Origin: Galbitalea sp036271795
Lineage (GTDB): Bacteria > Actinomycetota > Actinomycetes > Actinomycetales > Microbacteriaceae
NCBI GenBank assembly: GCA_036271795.1
Contig: DATAZY010000014.1
Span: 1-64,000 of the forward strand
DNA length: 64,000 nt
Direction: 5' to 3'
Below the pieces are notes generated by a model. It was not told the DNA's origin and did no database searches. It saw nothing but the letters and a program-made list of their open reading frames with translations. The position numbers were made by a program, and so were the translations under genes. Shown in pieces: positions 42,778 to 51,003 of the stretch (positions within the stretch are counted from its first letter, which is position 1; each line of letters starts with the position of its first letter).

Positions 42778-43802
42778 ATATCCCCGCACTGATTTCTTCG
42801 CTCAGCGTCGTGCTGTGGCCCATCAAGTGGGTCATCGAACTACTGCTGGTCGGGTTCCACACCGCTCTTGTGGCACTGGGCATGGACCCCGCCGCCGGTA
42901 TCACCTGGATCCTCTCGATCCTTGGCCTCGTCATCGTGGTGCGGTCTGCACTCATCCCCGTCACTCTTCGCATGATCAAGAGCCAGCGCAACATGATGCA
43001 GATCGCGCCGCAGATCAAGAAGATCCAGGACAAGTACAAAGGCAAGAAGGACCAGTACTCTCGAGAGGCAATGTCGCGCGAGACCATGGCGCTGTACAAG
43101 ACGAGTGGGACGAACCCACTCAGTTCTTGCCTGCCGCTACTTATCCAGATGCCGGTCTTCCTCTCGCTGACGGCGACGCTGACCGCTGCCCAGAGCAACA
43201 AGCCAGTGGTTGGCCTACTGGGTCTCAACGCGGGTGTTGGCGGTAAGACCACACTCGCGCAGCTCTTCGGTAAGGCGAGCCTGTTCAACGTCGCTCCGCT
43301 CCACGACACACTGCAGGAAGGCTTCGCGCGTGGCATTGGTTGGGTGATCGGAATCGCGATCGGAATGATCGTGTTGATGTCCGCGACGCAGTTCATCACG
43401 CAGTTGCAGATCATGTCGAAGAACCAGACGCCGGAGATGAAGGCGAGCCCGACCTACAGGCAACAGCGCATCCTGCTTTACATCTTGCCGTTCATCTTCA
43501 TCTTCTCCGGTTACACCTTCCCGCTGGGCGTCATGTTTTATTGGGTCTTCGGAAACCTCTGGACAATGGGTCAGCAGTTCATCGTCATTCGCAACATGCC
43601 GAATCCGGGATCGGATGCCGCGCTCGCGAGGGAGGCTCGCCTCGCTCGCCGCCGCCAGCGCAGACCGCAGATTGCGACAGAGAGTGCGGGGGCAGGCGGT
43701 ATAGGCGGGTTCAGCATCGTCGAGGAGCCCAAGAAAGTCACGACCCAGCGCCAGCAGCCGGTCGGTAAGAACAGAGCCAAGAAGAGCGGGAACAGAAAAT
43801 GA
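42774..43802 (+). CDS. yidC: YidC/Oxa1 family membrane protein insertase
   Basis: 342-aa insertase. The first helix is followed by the conserved LIPVTLRMIKSQRNM segment with the functional arginine, then the charged coil PQIKKIQDKYKGKKDQ, and further helices including PLLIQMPVFLSL. The C-terminal tail is basic (NRAKKSGNRK) for ribosome contact. It inserts membrane proteins with or without SecYEG. It overlaps khpB/jag by 4 bp. Confidence 0.96.
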   Translation: MNIPALISSLSVVLWPIKWVIELLLVGFHTALVALGMDPAAGITWILSILGLVIVVRSALIPVTLRMIKSQRNMMQIAPQIKKIQDKYKGKKDQYSREAMSRETMALYKTSGTNPLSSCLPLLIQMPVFLSLTATLTAAQSNKPVVGLLGLNAGVGGKTTLAQLFGKASLFNVAPLHDTLQEGFARGIGWVIGIAIGMIVLMSATQFITQLQIMSKNQTPEMKASPTYRQQRILLYILPFIFIFSGYTFPLGVMFYWVFGNLWTMGQQFIVIRNMPNPGSDAALAREARLARRRQRRPQIATESAGAGGIGGFSIVEEPKKVTTQRQQPVGKNRAKKSGNRK

Positions 43803-44350
43803 GTGACGTGACCGAAACCAAACCCGACGAAACCGAAACAGATACGGTTGACGGTAGCGAGGTTCTGGGTGACGCGCCCCAGACGACCAGCGAGCTCGAG
43901 GCGGAGGGCGACATTGCTGCGGACTACATCGAGGAGCTTCTCGACATCGCCGACCTCGATGGCGACATCGACATCGATACCCGGGGTGGTCGGGCCTACC
44001 TGTCGGTGAGCGCGGGTGAGGGAACGACAAACCTCCGCATCCTCTCGAAGCCGGACACCGTCAATGCGCTCCAGGAGTTGACCCGGATCGCCGTACAGAC
44101 GAAGACGGGGGCTTTCTCACGGCTGATTCTCGATGTCGGTGGATCGCGGGATGTGCGTGCTGGCGAGCTAGCGACTCTGGTCGACAAGGCGATCGCTCGT
44201 ATCGAGGATGGCGCTGAATCGGCCGCACTCCCGGCGATGTCGTCTTACGAACGCAAGCTGGTGCACGATGTCGTCGCCGAGCGCGGTTATGTCTCGGAGT
44301 CTGAGGGTGAAGGTCGCGACCGTCACACGGTGATCACTCGCGCGCAGTAA
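43799..44350 (+). CDS. jag: KhpB/Jag: R3H and KH domain RNA-binding protein
   Basis: 183-aa protein. An acidic N-terminus (about residues 1-50) precedes the KH domain (about 51-115) and the R3H domain (about 118-180) with SSYERKLVHDVVAE. Jag/KhpB proteins bind RNA and affect cell elongation and division. The position between yidC and rsmG is conserved in bacteria. Confidence 0.94.
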   Translation: MSDVTETKPDETETDTVDGSEVLGDAPQTTSELEAEGDIAADYIEELLDIADLDGDIDIDTRGGRAYLSVSAGEGTTNLRILSKPDTVNALQELTRIAVQTKTGAFSRLILDVGGSRDVRAGELATLVDKAIARIEDGAESAALPAMSSYERKLVHDVVAERGYVSESEGEGRDRHTVITRAQ

Positions 44351-44373
44351 TGACTGTGCCGGAGTGGGCTTGA

Positions 44374-44389
44374 CGTTTCACGTGAAACA
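44374..44389. promoter_or_regulatory. parS centromere site
   Basis: GTTTCACGTGAAAC at 44375-44388 is the perfect palindromic core of the bacterial parS consensus. It lies immediately upstream of the rsmG start codon (44390) and 0.7-1.7 kb before parA and parB, whose ParB should bind it. Confidence 0.93.
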
Positions 44390-45022
44390 TTGACTGAGAA
44401 TCTCGTCGAGGTGGAGCCCGCCATCACGGCGGACGTATTCGGCACCCACCTGGAGCTAGCGCGTCGATACACGGCGGACCTTGCCCTGCGGGGCGAGGAG
44501 CTTGGGCTCATTGGACCCCTCGAACTGCCGAGACTGTGGACCCGGCACATCTTGAACTGCGCGTTGATTGCGCCATTGCTTCGACCGGGAACTGTCGGGG
44601 ATGTCGGAAGTGGCGCAGGGCTACCCGGGCTCGTTCTTGCCATCGCGCGACCAGATGTCGAATTTGTCCTGATCGAGCCGATGGAGCGTCGGGTGGACTG
44701 GCTACTCACCGAGTCGGCCGACCTCGGTCTTTCGAACGTGACCGTCCTGCGAGCCCGCGCAGAGGACGCCCGTCTGGCGGAACCTCTCGACCAGGTAACC
44801 GCCCGCGCGGTCACCGCGCTTTCGAAGCTCATCCCGGCTACCGCACCCTTGGTCGCTCACGGCGGTGAGATGCTGTTCTACAAGGGCGCGCGCGTCGCGG
44901 ACGAAGTTGCCGCGGCGGCAAAGCAGATTCGCAAGGCTCGATTGAGCGGTGTGGAAGTGCTCCTCATGGGCGAGGGAATTGTTCCGGAAGTGACTCGCGT
45001 CTTTCGGGCTACAGTGGACTGA
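44390..45022 (+). CDS. rsmG: RsmG: 16S rRNA (guanine527-N7)-methyltransferase
   Basis: 210-aa Rossmann-fold methyltransferase with the SAM motif VGSGAGLPGLVLAI (residues about 67-80) and a conserved ARA...LDQVTARAV segment. It methylates G527 of 16S rRNA; loss gives low-level streptomycin resistance in many bacteria. The start is TTG at 44390, one base beyond the parS site, so ParB bound there could hinder its expression (inference). Confidence 0.95.
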   Translation: MTENLVEVEPAITADVFGTHLELARRYTADLALRGEELGLIGPLELPRLWTRHILNCALIAPLLRPGTVGDVGSGAGLPGLVLAIARPDVEFVLIEPMERRVDWLLTESADLGLSNVTVLRARAEDARLAEPLDQVTARAVTALSKLIPATAPLVAHGGEMLFYKGARVADEVAAAAKQIRKARLSGVEVLLMGEGIVPEVTRVFRATVD

Positions 45023-45122
45023 TTGTCTGCCCCGAGCGGAGGGCCCCCAACCCTCAACCGTTGGCGCTGGGCCGATAGCTTTCGGCGCGGCGCAGTCAGC
45101 CCTTGGGCAACGAACACAGAAG

Positions 45123-45136
45123 GTTTCACGTGGAAC
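45123..45136. promoter_or_regulatory. parS-like site spanning the parA start codon
   Basis: GTTTCACGTGGAAC differs from the parS core at one position. The parA GTG (45130-45132) is its centre, and AGAAGG for parA lies directly before it. Confidence 0.8.
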
Positions 45137-46059
45137 ATCCAGAAGGCGACATCGCCGAGCGCTCGGCTGACATGTCGGCTGAGTCCTTCGATGACACTCC
45201 CCTTGCGCGCGAGCTCGCGGATATCACTCGGCGACGCCAGGCCCTCGCGGCGGATGCGCCACCCTTGCCTGCCAAGACCCGGGTGTTCACCGTCGCCAAC
45301 CAGAAGGGCGGCGTTGGCAAGACAACGACGACGGTCAACCTGGCCGCCGCACTTGCCAAGACCGGGGCGCGGGTGCTGGTAATCGACCTTGATCCTCAGG
45401 GCAACGCATCCACAGCCCTCGGAGTCGAACACCGCGCGGAAACCGTCAGCGTCTACGACGTGATCATCAATGATGAGCCCATGGCGGGCGTTGTTCAGAA
45501 AAGCCCGGAGTTCGAGTCTCTCTATTGCATTCCGGCGACCATCCACTTGGCCGGCGCCGAGATCGAACTGGTCTCGCTCGTTGCGCGGGAACAGCGACTG
45601 CGAACAGCACTGGATCAATTCCTTGCCGATGTTTCCGAACCCTTCCATTATGTGTTCATCGACTGCCCGCCCTCGCTGGGACTGCTCACCATCAACGCGT
45701 TCGTCGCCGCCCACGAAGTGCTCATCCCGATTCAGTGCGAGTATTACGCGCTCGAGGGACTCAGCCAGCTGTTGAGTAACATCGAGCTGATCGAGCGTCA
45801 CCTGAACCCCAATCTCTCGGTCTCGACGATCCTGCTGACGATGTACGACAGCAGGACCAACCTGGCTAACCAGGTTGCCCAGGAGGTAAGGGACCACTTC
45901 CCGAAGCAGGTGCTTACGACGGCGATCCCTCGCTCTGTGCGCATCTCGGAAGCGCCGAGCTATGGTCTCAGCGTGATCAGTTACGACACGAATTCCCCAG
46001 GCTCGCTCTCCTATCTCGAGGCGGCCGCCGAGATTGCACGACGAGGAGCCCCTTCCTGA
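45130..46059 (+). CDS. parA: ParA: chromosome partitioning ATPase
   Basis: 309-aa ParA/Soj ATPase. A ~48-residue N-terminal extension precedes the deviant Walker A KGGVGKTTT (residues about 59-67); Walker A' is VLVIDLDPQGN, and FIDCPPSLG is the Walker B. It drives segregation of ParB-parS complexes. The GTG at 45130 has AGAAGG 7 nt upstream; a TTG at 45103 and an ATG at 45172 are less well placed. It overlaps parB by 1 bp. Confidence 0.95.
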   Translation: MEHPEGDIAERSADMSAESFDDTPLARELADITRRRQALAADAPPLPAKTRVFTVANQKGGVGKTTTTVNLAAALAKTGARVLVIDLDPQGNASTALGVEHRAETVSVYDVIINDEPMAGVVQKSPEFESLYCIPATIHLAGAEIELVSLVAREQRLRTALDQFLADVSEPFHYVFIDCPPSLGLLTINAFVAAHEVLIPIQCEYYALEGLSQLLSNIELIERHLNPNLSVSTILLTMYDSRTNLANQVAQEVRDHFPKQVLTTAIPRSVRISEAPSYGLSVISYDTNSPGSLSYLEAAAEIARRGAPS

Positions 46060-47015
46060 TGGCAGCCGCACCACGACGCACCGGCCTCGGACGAGGTATC
46101 GGCGCGCTCATCCCGACGGCGGATGACCCGAGCGCCGAACGCCCCGTCGATGTGTTCTTCCCGGACGGCCGTGTGACGCACCAGGAGCTCCTTGCCGTTC
46201 CGGGTGCCCGACTCGTTCACATCTCGCCCGATGATGTGGTCCCCAACCCGCAGCAGCCACGAACCGAGTTCAACCAGGAGGAGCTTGACGAGCTGGTGGT
46301 GTCCATCCGCGAGGTTGGCCTGCTGCAACCCATCGTTGTTCGGCCGCTGCCGGAGTCGGGGGTTGGAGACCCGCACTACGAGCTCATTATGGGAGAGCGA
46401 CGACTGCGGGCATCCAAGCGGCTCGGGCTCGAGACAATCCCCGCTATCGTCAAGAACACCGCAGACGAGAACATGCTGCGCGACGCTCTGCTTGAGAACC
46501 TGCATCGGGCCAACCTCAACGCGCTGGAAGAAGCGTCGGCATACCAGCAGCTCCTCGACGACTTCGGAATAACCCAGGATCAGCTCGCTGCACGCATCGG
46601 TCGTTCCCGTCCGCAGATCACCAATACGATCCGCCTGCTCAAGCTTCCGGCTTCCGTGCAGCAGCGCGTTGCCGCCGGAGTCCTCAGCGCCGGACACGCC
46701 AGAGCGATCCTTGCGGCCGGGGATGCCGCGGCTATGGAGCGGCTCTCCGACAAGATCGTGAACGAAGAGTTATCCGTACGGCAGGCCGAGGCGGCCGCAG
46801 GCCAGACCTCGCCCAAGGTCAAGCGCACGCCGCCGGCCGCGGGCAGCCGACAGGGTCACCTCAACGAAATCGCGGAACAGCTCGGTGACCGACTGAACAC
46901 CCGCGTGAGAGTCACCCTCGGGGCGAGCAAGGGCACGATCGTGATCGACTTCGCGACGATATCTGACCTGAACCGCATACTCGCGGAGCTCGGGCAGGAA
47001 GGGTTCGGGAAGTAG
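46059..47015 (+). CDS. parB: ParB: chromosome partitioning CTPase
   Basis: 318-aa protein. The N-terminus RRTGLGRGIGALIP stimulates ParA. The CTP-binding domain (about residues 55-145) includes PNPQQPR and the arginine patch GERRLRAS (ParB box II). The helix-turn-helix (about 165-200) with RIGRSRPQITN reads parS, and a C-terminal dimer domain ends the protein. It loads at the parS sites by rsmG and parA. Confidence 0.96.
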   Translation: MAAAPRRTGLGRGIGALIPTADDPSAERPVDVFFPDGRVTHQELLAVPGARLVHISPDDVVPNPQQPRTEFNQEELDELVVSIREVGLLQPIVVRPLPESGVGDPHYELIMGERRLRASKRLGLETIPAIVKNTADENMLRDALLENLHRANLNALEEASAYQQLLDDFGITQDQLAARIGRSRPQITNTIRLLKLPASVQQRVAAGVLSAGHARAILAAGDAAAMERLSDKIVNEELSVRQAEAAAGQTSPKVKRTPPAAGSRQGHLNEIAEQLGDRLNTRVRVTLGASKGTIVIDFATISDLNRILAELGQEGFGK

Positions 47016-47096
47016 TGGTGCTGGTTGGCCGCCGCCGCGGCGCCAGTGCACCCCGGGGAAGCGCCCCGGCGGGCGCAGAAGCACCTTGGGTCGCTT

Positions 47097-47115
47097 AGCG
47101 AGCCGAGGGCTCGCT
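47097..47115. terminator. Hairpin between convergent parB and ddl
   Basis: AGCGAGCC (47097-47104) and GGCTCGCT (47108-47115) form a perfect 8-bp stem with a GAG loop, between the two convergent stops. No U-tract follows, so function in termination is probable rather than certain. Confidence 0.6.
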
Positions 47116-47131
47116 GGGGCGCACTATCACG

Positions 47132-48094
47132 TTAAGACCGTGACTCCGCAACGGCGGCATTGGCAAGGGCAACATAGATCAAGCCGAGGTCGTGTCCGGC
47201 GGCTTCGAGAGCCTGGGGCAGCAGCGAGGTCTCGGTGAGACCAGGCAGGACGTTGGCCTCGAGGAACCAGGGACTTCCAGCCTTATCGACGATCATGTCC
47301 ACGCGTGAGAGGTGGCGAAGACCAAGCGCATTGTGCGCCGCGATGGCCGCATCTGCTGCCTTGGCGGTGGCGTCCTTCGAAATGCGTGCCGGGGTGAAGA
47401 ACGTTGTCTCCCCCGCGTTGTATCGAGCCTCGAAGCTGTAGACCCCTGATAGCGGCACGATCTCGACTGCCGGCAGTGCGACCGGCCCATCGCCAGTGTC
47501 GATGATGCCAACAGCGATCTCCGTGCCGACGATCTTCTGCTCGATGATGGCGACATCGCAGTAGGTAAAGGCGTCGACCATCGCCCGGGGAAGGTCGGCG
47601 ATATCGTCGACCAGCGTCACGCCCTGTGCCGAGCCGCCACGGGCCGGCTTCACGACGACGGGGATCGGCAGCTCGTCGGCGATGCTGTCGAGGACGCTCG
47701 TCGCGCCGAGTTCACGAAACGCCTCACGGGTGAGCGTGATCGAATGGGGTGTCGAGACGCCGGTCCTGGCGACCAGCACCTTCGCGGTCGGTTTGTCCCA
47801 AGCGAGCCGAGCCGCGTCGGCGCGCGAGCCGACGAACGGGATATCGAGAAACTCGAGAAGTCCGCGAAGTGCCCCATCCTCACCACTCGCCCCGTGCAGG
47901 GCGGGCCAGACGACGTCGGGGCTACTGTCCCGGAGGTAAGCGAGGAGCGTTGCATCCGGATCCCGGAGGTCAACCTGGATGCCCTGCTCGGCGAGGCTGT
48001 CGGCGACGCGCCTGCCAGACCGGAGCGAGACATCCCGTTCGTGGGAGATTCCGCCGGCAAGCACGACGACGCGAGACTTGGGGGTGAGGGTCAT
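47132..48094 (-). CDS. ddl: D-alanine--D-alanine ligase family protein
   Basis: 320-aa ATP-grasp ligase. It begins VVVLAGGISHERDVSLRSG, the Ddl N-terminal motif, continues with HGASGEDGALRGLLE, KPARGGSAQGV and ends with FLEANVLPGLTETSLLPQ. It joins two D-alanines for peptidoglycan precursors. Its location beside parB is far from the usual mur cluster, so it may be a second ligase; the catalytic motifs look intact. Confidence 0.9.
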   Translation of the reverse strand: MTLTPKSRVVVLAGGISHERDVSLRSGRRVADSLAEQGIQVDLRDPDATLLAYLRDSSPDVVWPALHGASGEDGALRGLLEFLDIPFVGSRADAARLAWDKPTAKVLVARTGVSTPHSITLTREAFRELGATSVLDSIADELPIPVVVKPARGGSAQGVTLVDDIADLPRAMVDAFTYCDVAIIEQKIVGTEIAVGIIDTGDGPVALPAVEIVPLSGVYSFEARYNAGETTFFTPARISKDATAKAADAAIAAHNALGLRHLSRVDMIVDKAGSPWFLEANVLPGLTETSLLPQALEAAGHDLGLIYVALANAAVAESRS

Positions 48095-48102
48095 CGCCGG
48101 TC

Positions 48103-49407
48103 CTAGCCGAGATTCGCGGGAGGTGCGATCACGGACTGCTGTGCGGGAATTGCGGTGAGCGGTGCCGTCTGGGAGAACGTGTTGAGCAACTCGCGCTCCC
48201 CGGTGATCACGGTCGAGAGTCGACGGATGCCCTCCCGGATGAAATCGGGCGTCGGGTAACAGAACGCGAGCCTCATATTGCTCCGCCCTCCGCCGTCCGC
48301 GTAAAAGGCGGTTCCGGGCGTGTATGCCACCAGCTCCTTGACGGCGCGAGGAAGCATCGACTTACTGTCCATGTTGTCCGGTAGGGTCAGCCAGACGTAG
48401 AAGCCGCCGTTGGGCACGGTCCAGCTGAGGTCCGGCAGGTAGTCGGCGAGGGCGAGCAGCATGGCGTCCCGGCGCTCACGGTATACGCCGCGGAAGGTGT
48501 CAATCTGGCCTCGCCAGTCGGCCGCCGACAGGTACTCGGAGATGATCATCTGCGTGAACGAGCTGGGGCACAGCACCGCGGCCTCGTTGGCTAGAATGAG
48601 TTTTTCTCGAATAGCGTGCGGTGCGAGAGCCCAGCCGACGCGGAATCCCGGTGCCAGTGTCTTCGAGAAGGTGCCGAGGTAAATCACGCCCTCCTCCTCA
48701 ACCGACCGCATCGCGCGTGGCGGTGGCGAATCGAAATAGAGGAGTCCATATGGGTTGTCTTCGAGGACCAGGATGTCGTTTGCCCTCGCGATTTCTAGGA
48801 CTTCGAGACGGCGCTCCCATGACATTGTGACGCCGGACGGGTTGCTGAAGGTCGGCACGGTATAGAGAAACTTGATGCGCTTGCCATCGGCCCTGAGGCG
48901 CACGATGTGCTCGCGAAGCGATTCCGGGATCATCCCGAGCTCGTCGGTCTCGACGTGATCAACCACGGCCTGGAACGACTTGAAGACGACAAGCGCGGTG
49001 ACGTAGCTGGGTGCTTCCGCCAGGACCACATCGCCCGGATCGAGGAAGATCTTGGCGACCAGCTCGAGTGCGTGCTGCGAACCGGTCGTCACGACCACGT
49101 CATCCACGCTGGCGCGGATACCCTCGAGTGCCATGACCTCGAGGATGTGTTCACGCAGTTGCGGGAGACCCTGGCCGGAGCCGTACTGCAGTGCCGCCGG
49201 CCCGCTGTCCCGCATGACGCGTTCCATGGCGCCGGTCACGAGTTCGCGCGGCAGAGCGGAGACGAACGGCATACCGCCGGCGAGTGAAACGACCTCGGGA
49301 CGAGACGCCACGGCGAACAGCGCACGCACCTCGGAAGCGGCCAGGCCGGCCGTGCGCTCCGAGTAGCTGTCGTACCACGGGTCGAGGTTGTTGCCCTGCT
49401 CTGTCAT
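48103..49407 (-). CDS. PLP-dependent aminotransferase, class I/II
   Basis: 434-aa fold-type I aminotransferase. The PLP-binding lysine is in YLGTFSKTLAPGFRVGW; YTVPTFSNPSGVTMS and EDNPYGLLYF carry the conserved Asn and Asp that hold the cofactor. The overall pattern resembles the 2-aminoadipate/LysN-type group. The ATG at 49407 is chosen over one 17 codons upstream, although the ribosome site is weak. The preferred amino acid is not predictable. It runs in the same direction as ddl, 8 bp upstream of it. Confidence 0.9.
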   Translation of the reverse strand: MTEQGNNLDPWYDSYSERTAGLAASEVRALFAVASRPEVVSLAGGMPFVSALPRELVTGAMERVMRDSGPAALQYGSGQGLPQLREHILEVMALEGIRASVDDVVVTTGSQHALELVAKIFLDPGDVVLAEAPSYVTALVVFKSFQAVVDHVETDELGMIPESLREHIVRLRADGKRIKFLYTVPTFSNPSGVTMSWERRLEVLEIARANDILVLEDNPYGLLYFDSPPPRAMRSVEEEGVIYLGTFSKTLAPGFRVGWALAPHAIREKLILANEAAVLCPSSFTQMIISEYLSAADWRGQIDTFRGVYRERRDAMLLALADYLPDLSWTVPNGGFYVWLTLPDNMDSKSMLPRAVKELVAYTPGTAFYADGGGRSNMRLAFCYPTPDFIREGIRRLSTVITGERELLNTFSQTAPLTAIPAQQSVIAPPANLG

Positions 49408-49470
49408 GACGGTCCGATCGTTATCTCGGTACAGAATATGGCCCTTTGACAAAATCAAACGGCACAGTAG

Positions 49471-49516
49471 CGCAGGGAGGGCCGCCCAGAACGGTGTCTG
49501 GGCGGCCCTCCCTGCG
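49471..49516 (-). terminator. 20-bp perfect stem-loop behind trxA
   Basis: Arms 49471-49490 and 49497-49516 are exact complements with a 6-nt loop. It follows the trxA stop by 28 bp on the leftward strand and lacks a U-run. Confidence 0.85.
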
Positions 49517-49544
49517 TGCTTGAGCTGTTAGATCAGCGCAGTGA

Positions 49545-49871
49545 CTACGCCAGGAACTCCGCCAGGTCGGCCTCGAGTGCCGGCTTAGGCTTCGCTCCGA
49601 TCACGGTCTTCACGACCTCTCCGCCGCGGAAAACCTTCATTGCGGGAATGGAGGTGATCTGGTACTTCATGGCCATCGCCGGGTTATCGTCGACGTTGAG
49701 CTTCACGATCTTGATCTTGTCCGAGTGCTCGCTCGCGATCTGGTCGAGGATCGGCGACACGGCGCGACACGGGCCACACCACTCGGCCCAGAAGTCGACC
49801 ATGATGGTGTCGCTTGAGTCGAGGACGTCGGCCTGGAAGCTGGCGTCGGTTACTGCCTTTGCATCTGACAT
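49545..49871 (-). CDS. trxA: Thioredoxin
   Basis: 108-aa thioredoxin with the redox motif WCGPC (Cys32, Cys35) and cis-proline segment TSIPAMKVF. It reduces disulphides using TrxB. AAGGA lies 7 nt before the ATG at 49871; the ATG two codons upstream (49877) would be too close. It is the second gene of the trxB-trxA pair. Confidence 0.97.
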   Translation of the reverse strand: MSDAKAVTDASFQADVLDSSDTIMVDFWAEWCGPCRAVSPILDQIASEHSDKIKIVKLNVDDNPAMAMKYQITSIPAMKVFRGGEVVKTVIGAKPKPALEADLAEFLA

Positions 49872-49921
49872 GTGCATTTCCTTTTCTTGTTAGCTACAGA
49901 AGTGAAGTTGGGTGAGAAGAA

Positions 49922-50905
49922 TCAGGCGCCGACCGGAACATCGATCTGCTCAGAAACAACGGTGACCCGGTCCTTGAGTTCCCTGGGGAGCGCGGCGAGG
50001 TAGTGCTCAGCGTCGAGCGCGGCAACGGTCCCGGAGCCCGCCGCGGTCACGGCCTGGCGGTAAGTCGGATCGATCACGTCACCGGCCGCGAACACTCCGG
50101 GCAGGTTGGTGCGCGAACTGCGGCCATCCACGGCGATCGTGCCGAACGAAGTGAGGTCGAGTTGGCCGTGCACGAGATGCGTGCGAGGGTCCGCACCGAT
50201 CGCGATGAACAGCCCGCTGACATCCAGCGTCGTCTCCGTGCCGTCAACGGCGTCGACGATGCCAATTCCGGTGACGAGTTCGTCGCCGTAGATGTGCTCG
50301 ACCGTCTTGTTGAAGAGGAACTCGATCTTCGGGTTGCTCCGCGCGCGCTCCTGCATGACTGCGGATGCCCGGAGGCTGTCACCTCGGTGAATCAGGTAAA
50401 CCTTGTCGGCGAACTTGGTAAGGAACGTGGCCTCCTCCATTGCCGAGTCACCACCGCCAACCACCGCGATGATCTTCTTGCGGAAGAAGAACCCGTCACA
50501 GGTCGCACACCACGAGACGCCGTGGCCGCTCATCCGATCCTCATCCTGGATTCCGAGCTTGCGGTAGGCGGAACCGGTCGCAAAGATCACGGTCAACGCC
50601 TCGTGCACGTCGCCGTTGCCCAGCGTGACCGTCTTGACGTCTCCGGCCAGGTCGAGGGACGCGACATCGTCGAGCACGACCTCAGCACCAAAGCGCTCGG
50701 CCTGCTCCTGCATCTTGATCATGAGCTCTGGGCCCTGGATACCCTCGGGGAATCCAGGATAGTTCTCTACCTCGGTGGTCTTCATCAACTCGCCGCCGGC
50801 TTCGACCGAACTGGCGATCACCAGCGGCCTGAGATTTGCCCGGGCTGCATAGATCGCGGCCGTGTACCCGGCAGGTCCGGAACCAACAATGATTACTTCG
50901 CGCAC
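49922..50905 (-). CDS. trxB: Thioredoxin reductase
   Basis: 327-aa flavoenzyme with FAD motif VGSGPAGYTAAIYAA (residues about 7-21), NADPH motif VVGGGDSAMEEA and the redox pair Cys133-Ala-Thr-Cys136. It recycles thioredoxin. The start is GTG at 50905 with AGGAG upstream. It lies 50 bp before trxA. Confidence 0.97.
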   Translation of the reverse strand: MREVIIVGSGPAGYTAAIYAARANLRPLVIASSVEAGGELMKTTEVENYPGFPEGIQGPELMIKMQEQAERFGAEVVLDDVASLDLAGDVKTVTLGNGDVHEALTVIFATGSAYRKLGIQDEDRMSGHGVSWCATCDGFFFRKKIIAVVGGGDSAMEEATFLTKFADKVYLIHRGDSLRASAVMQERARSNPKIEFLFNKTVEHIYGDELVTGIGIVDAVDGTETTLDVSGLFIAIGADPRTHLVHGQLDLTSFGTIAVDGRSSRTNLPGVFAAGDVIDPTYRQAVTAAGSGTVAALDAEHYLAALPRELKDRVTVVSEQIDVPVGA

Positions 50906-51003
50906 GTGCGTTTTTCTCCTTGAACAGCGTCCAGAGCGATATAACCAATCCTATGGTTCGGCTATTCCACTACCCGTAGGCCCTCCATAGGTGTTCGGCG
51001 CGC

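Noticed and set aside
42713..43414. A 233-codon minus-strand frame opposite yidC
   Set aside because: Antisense shadow of a clear yidC gene.
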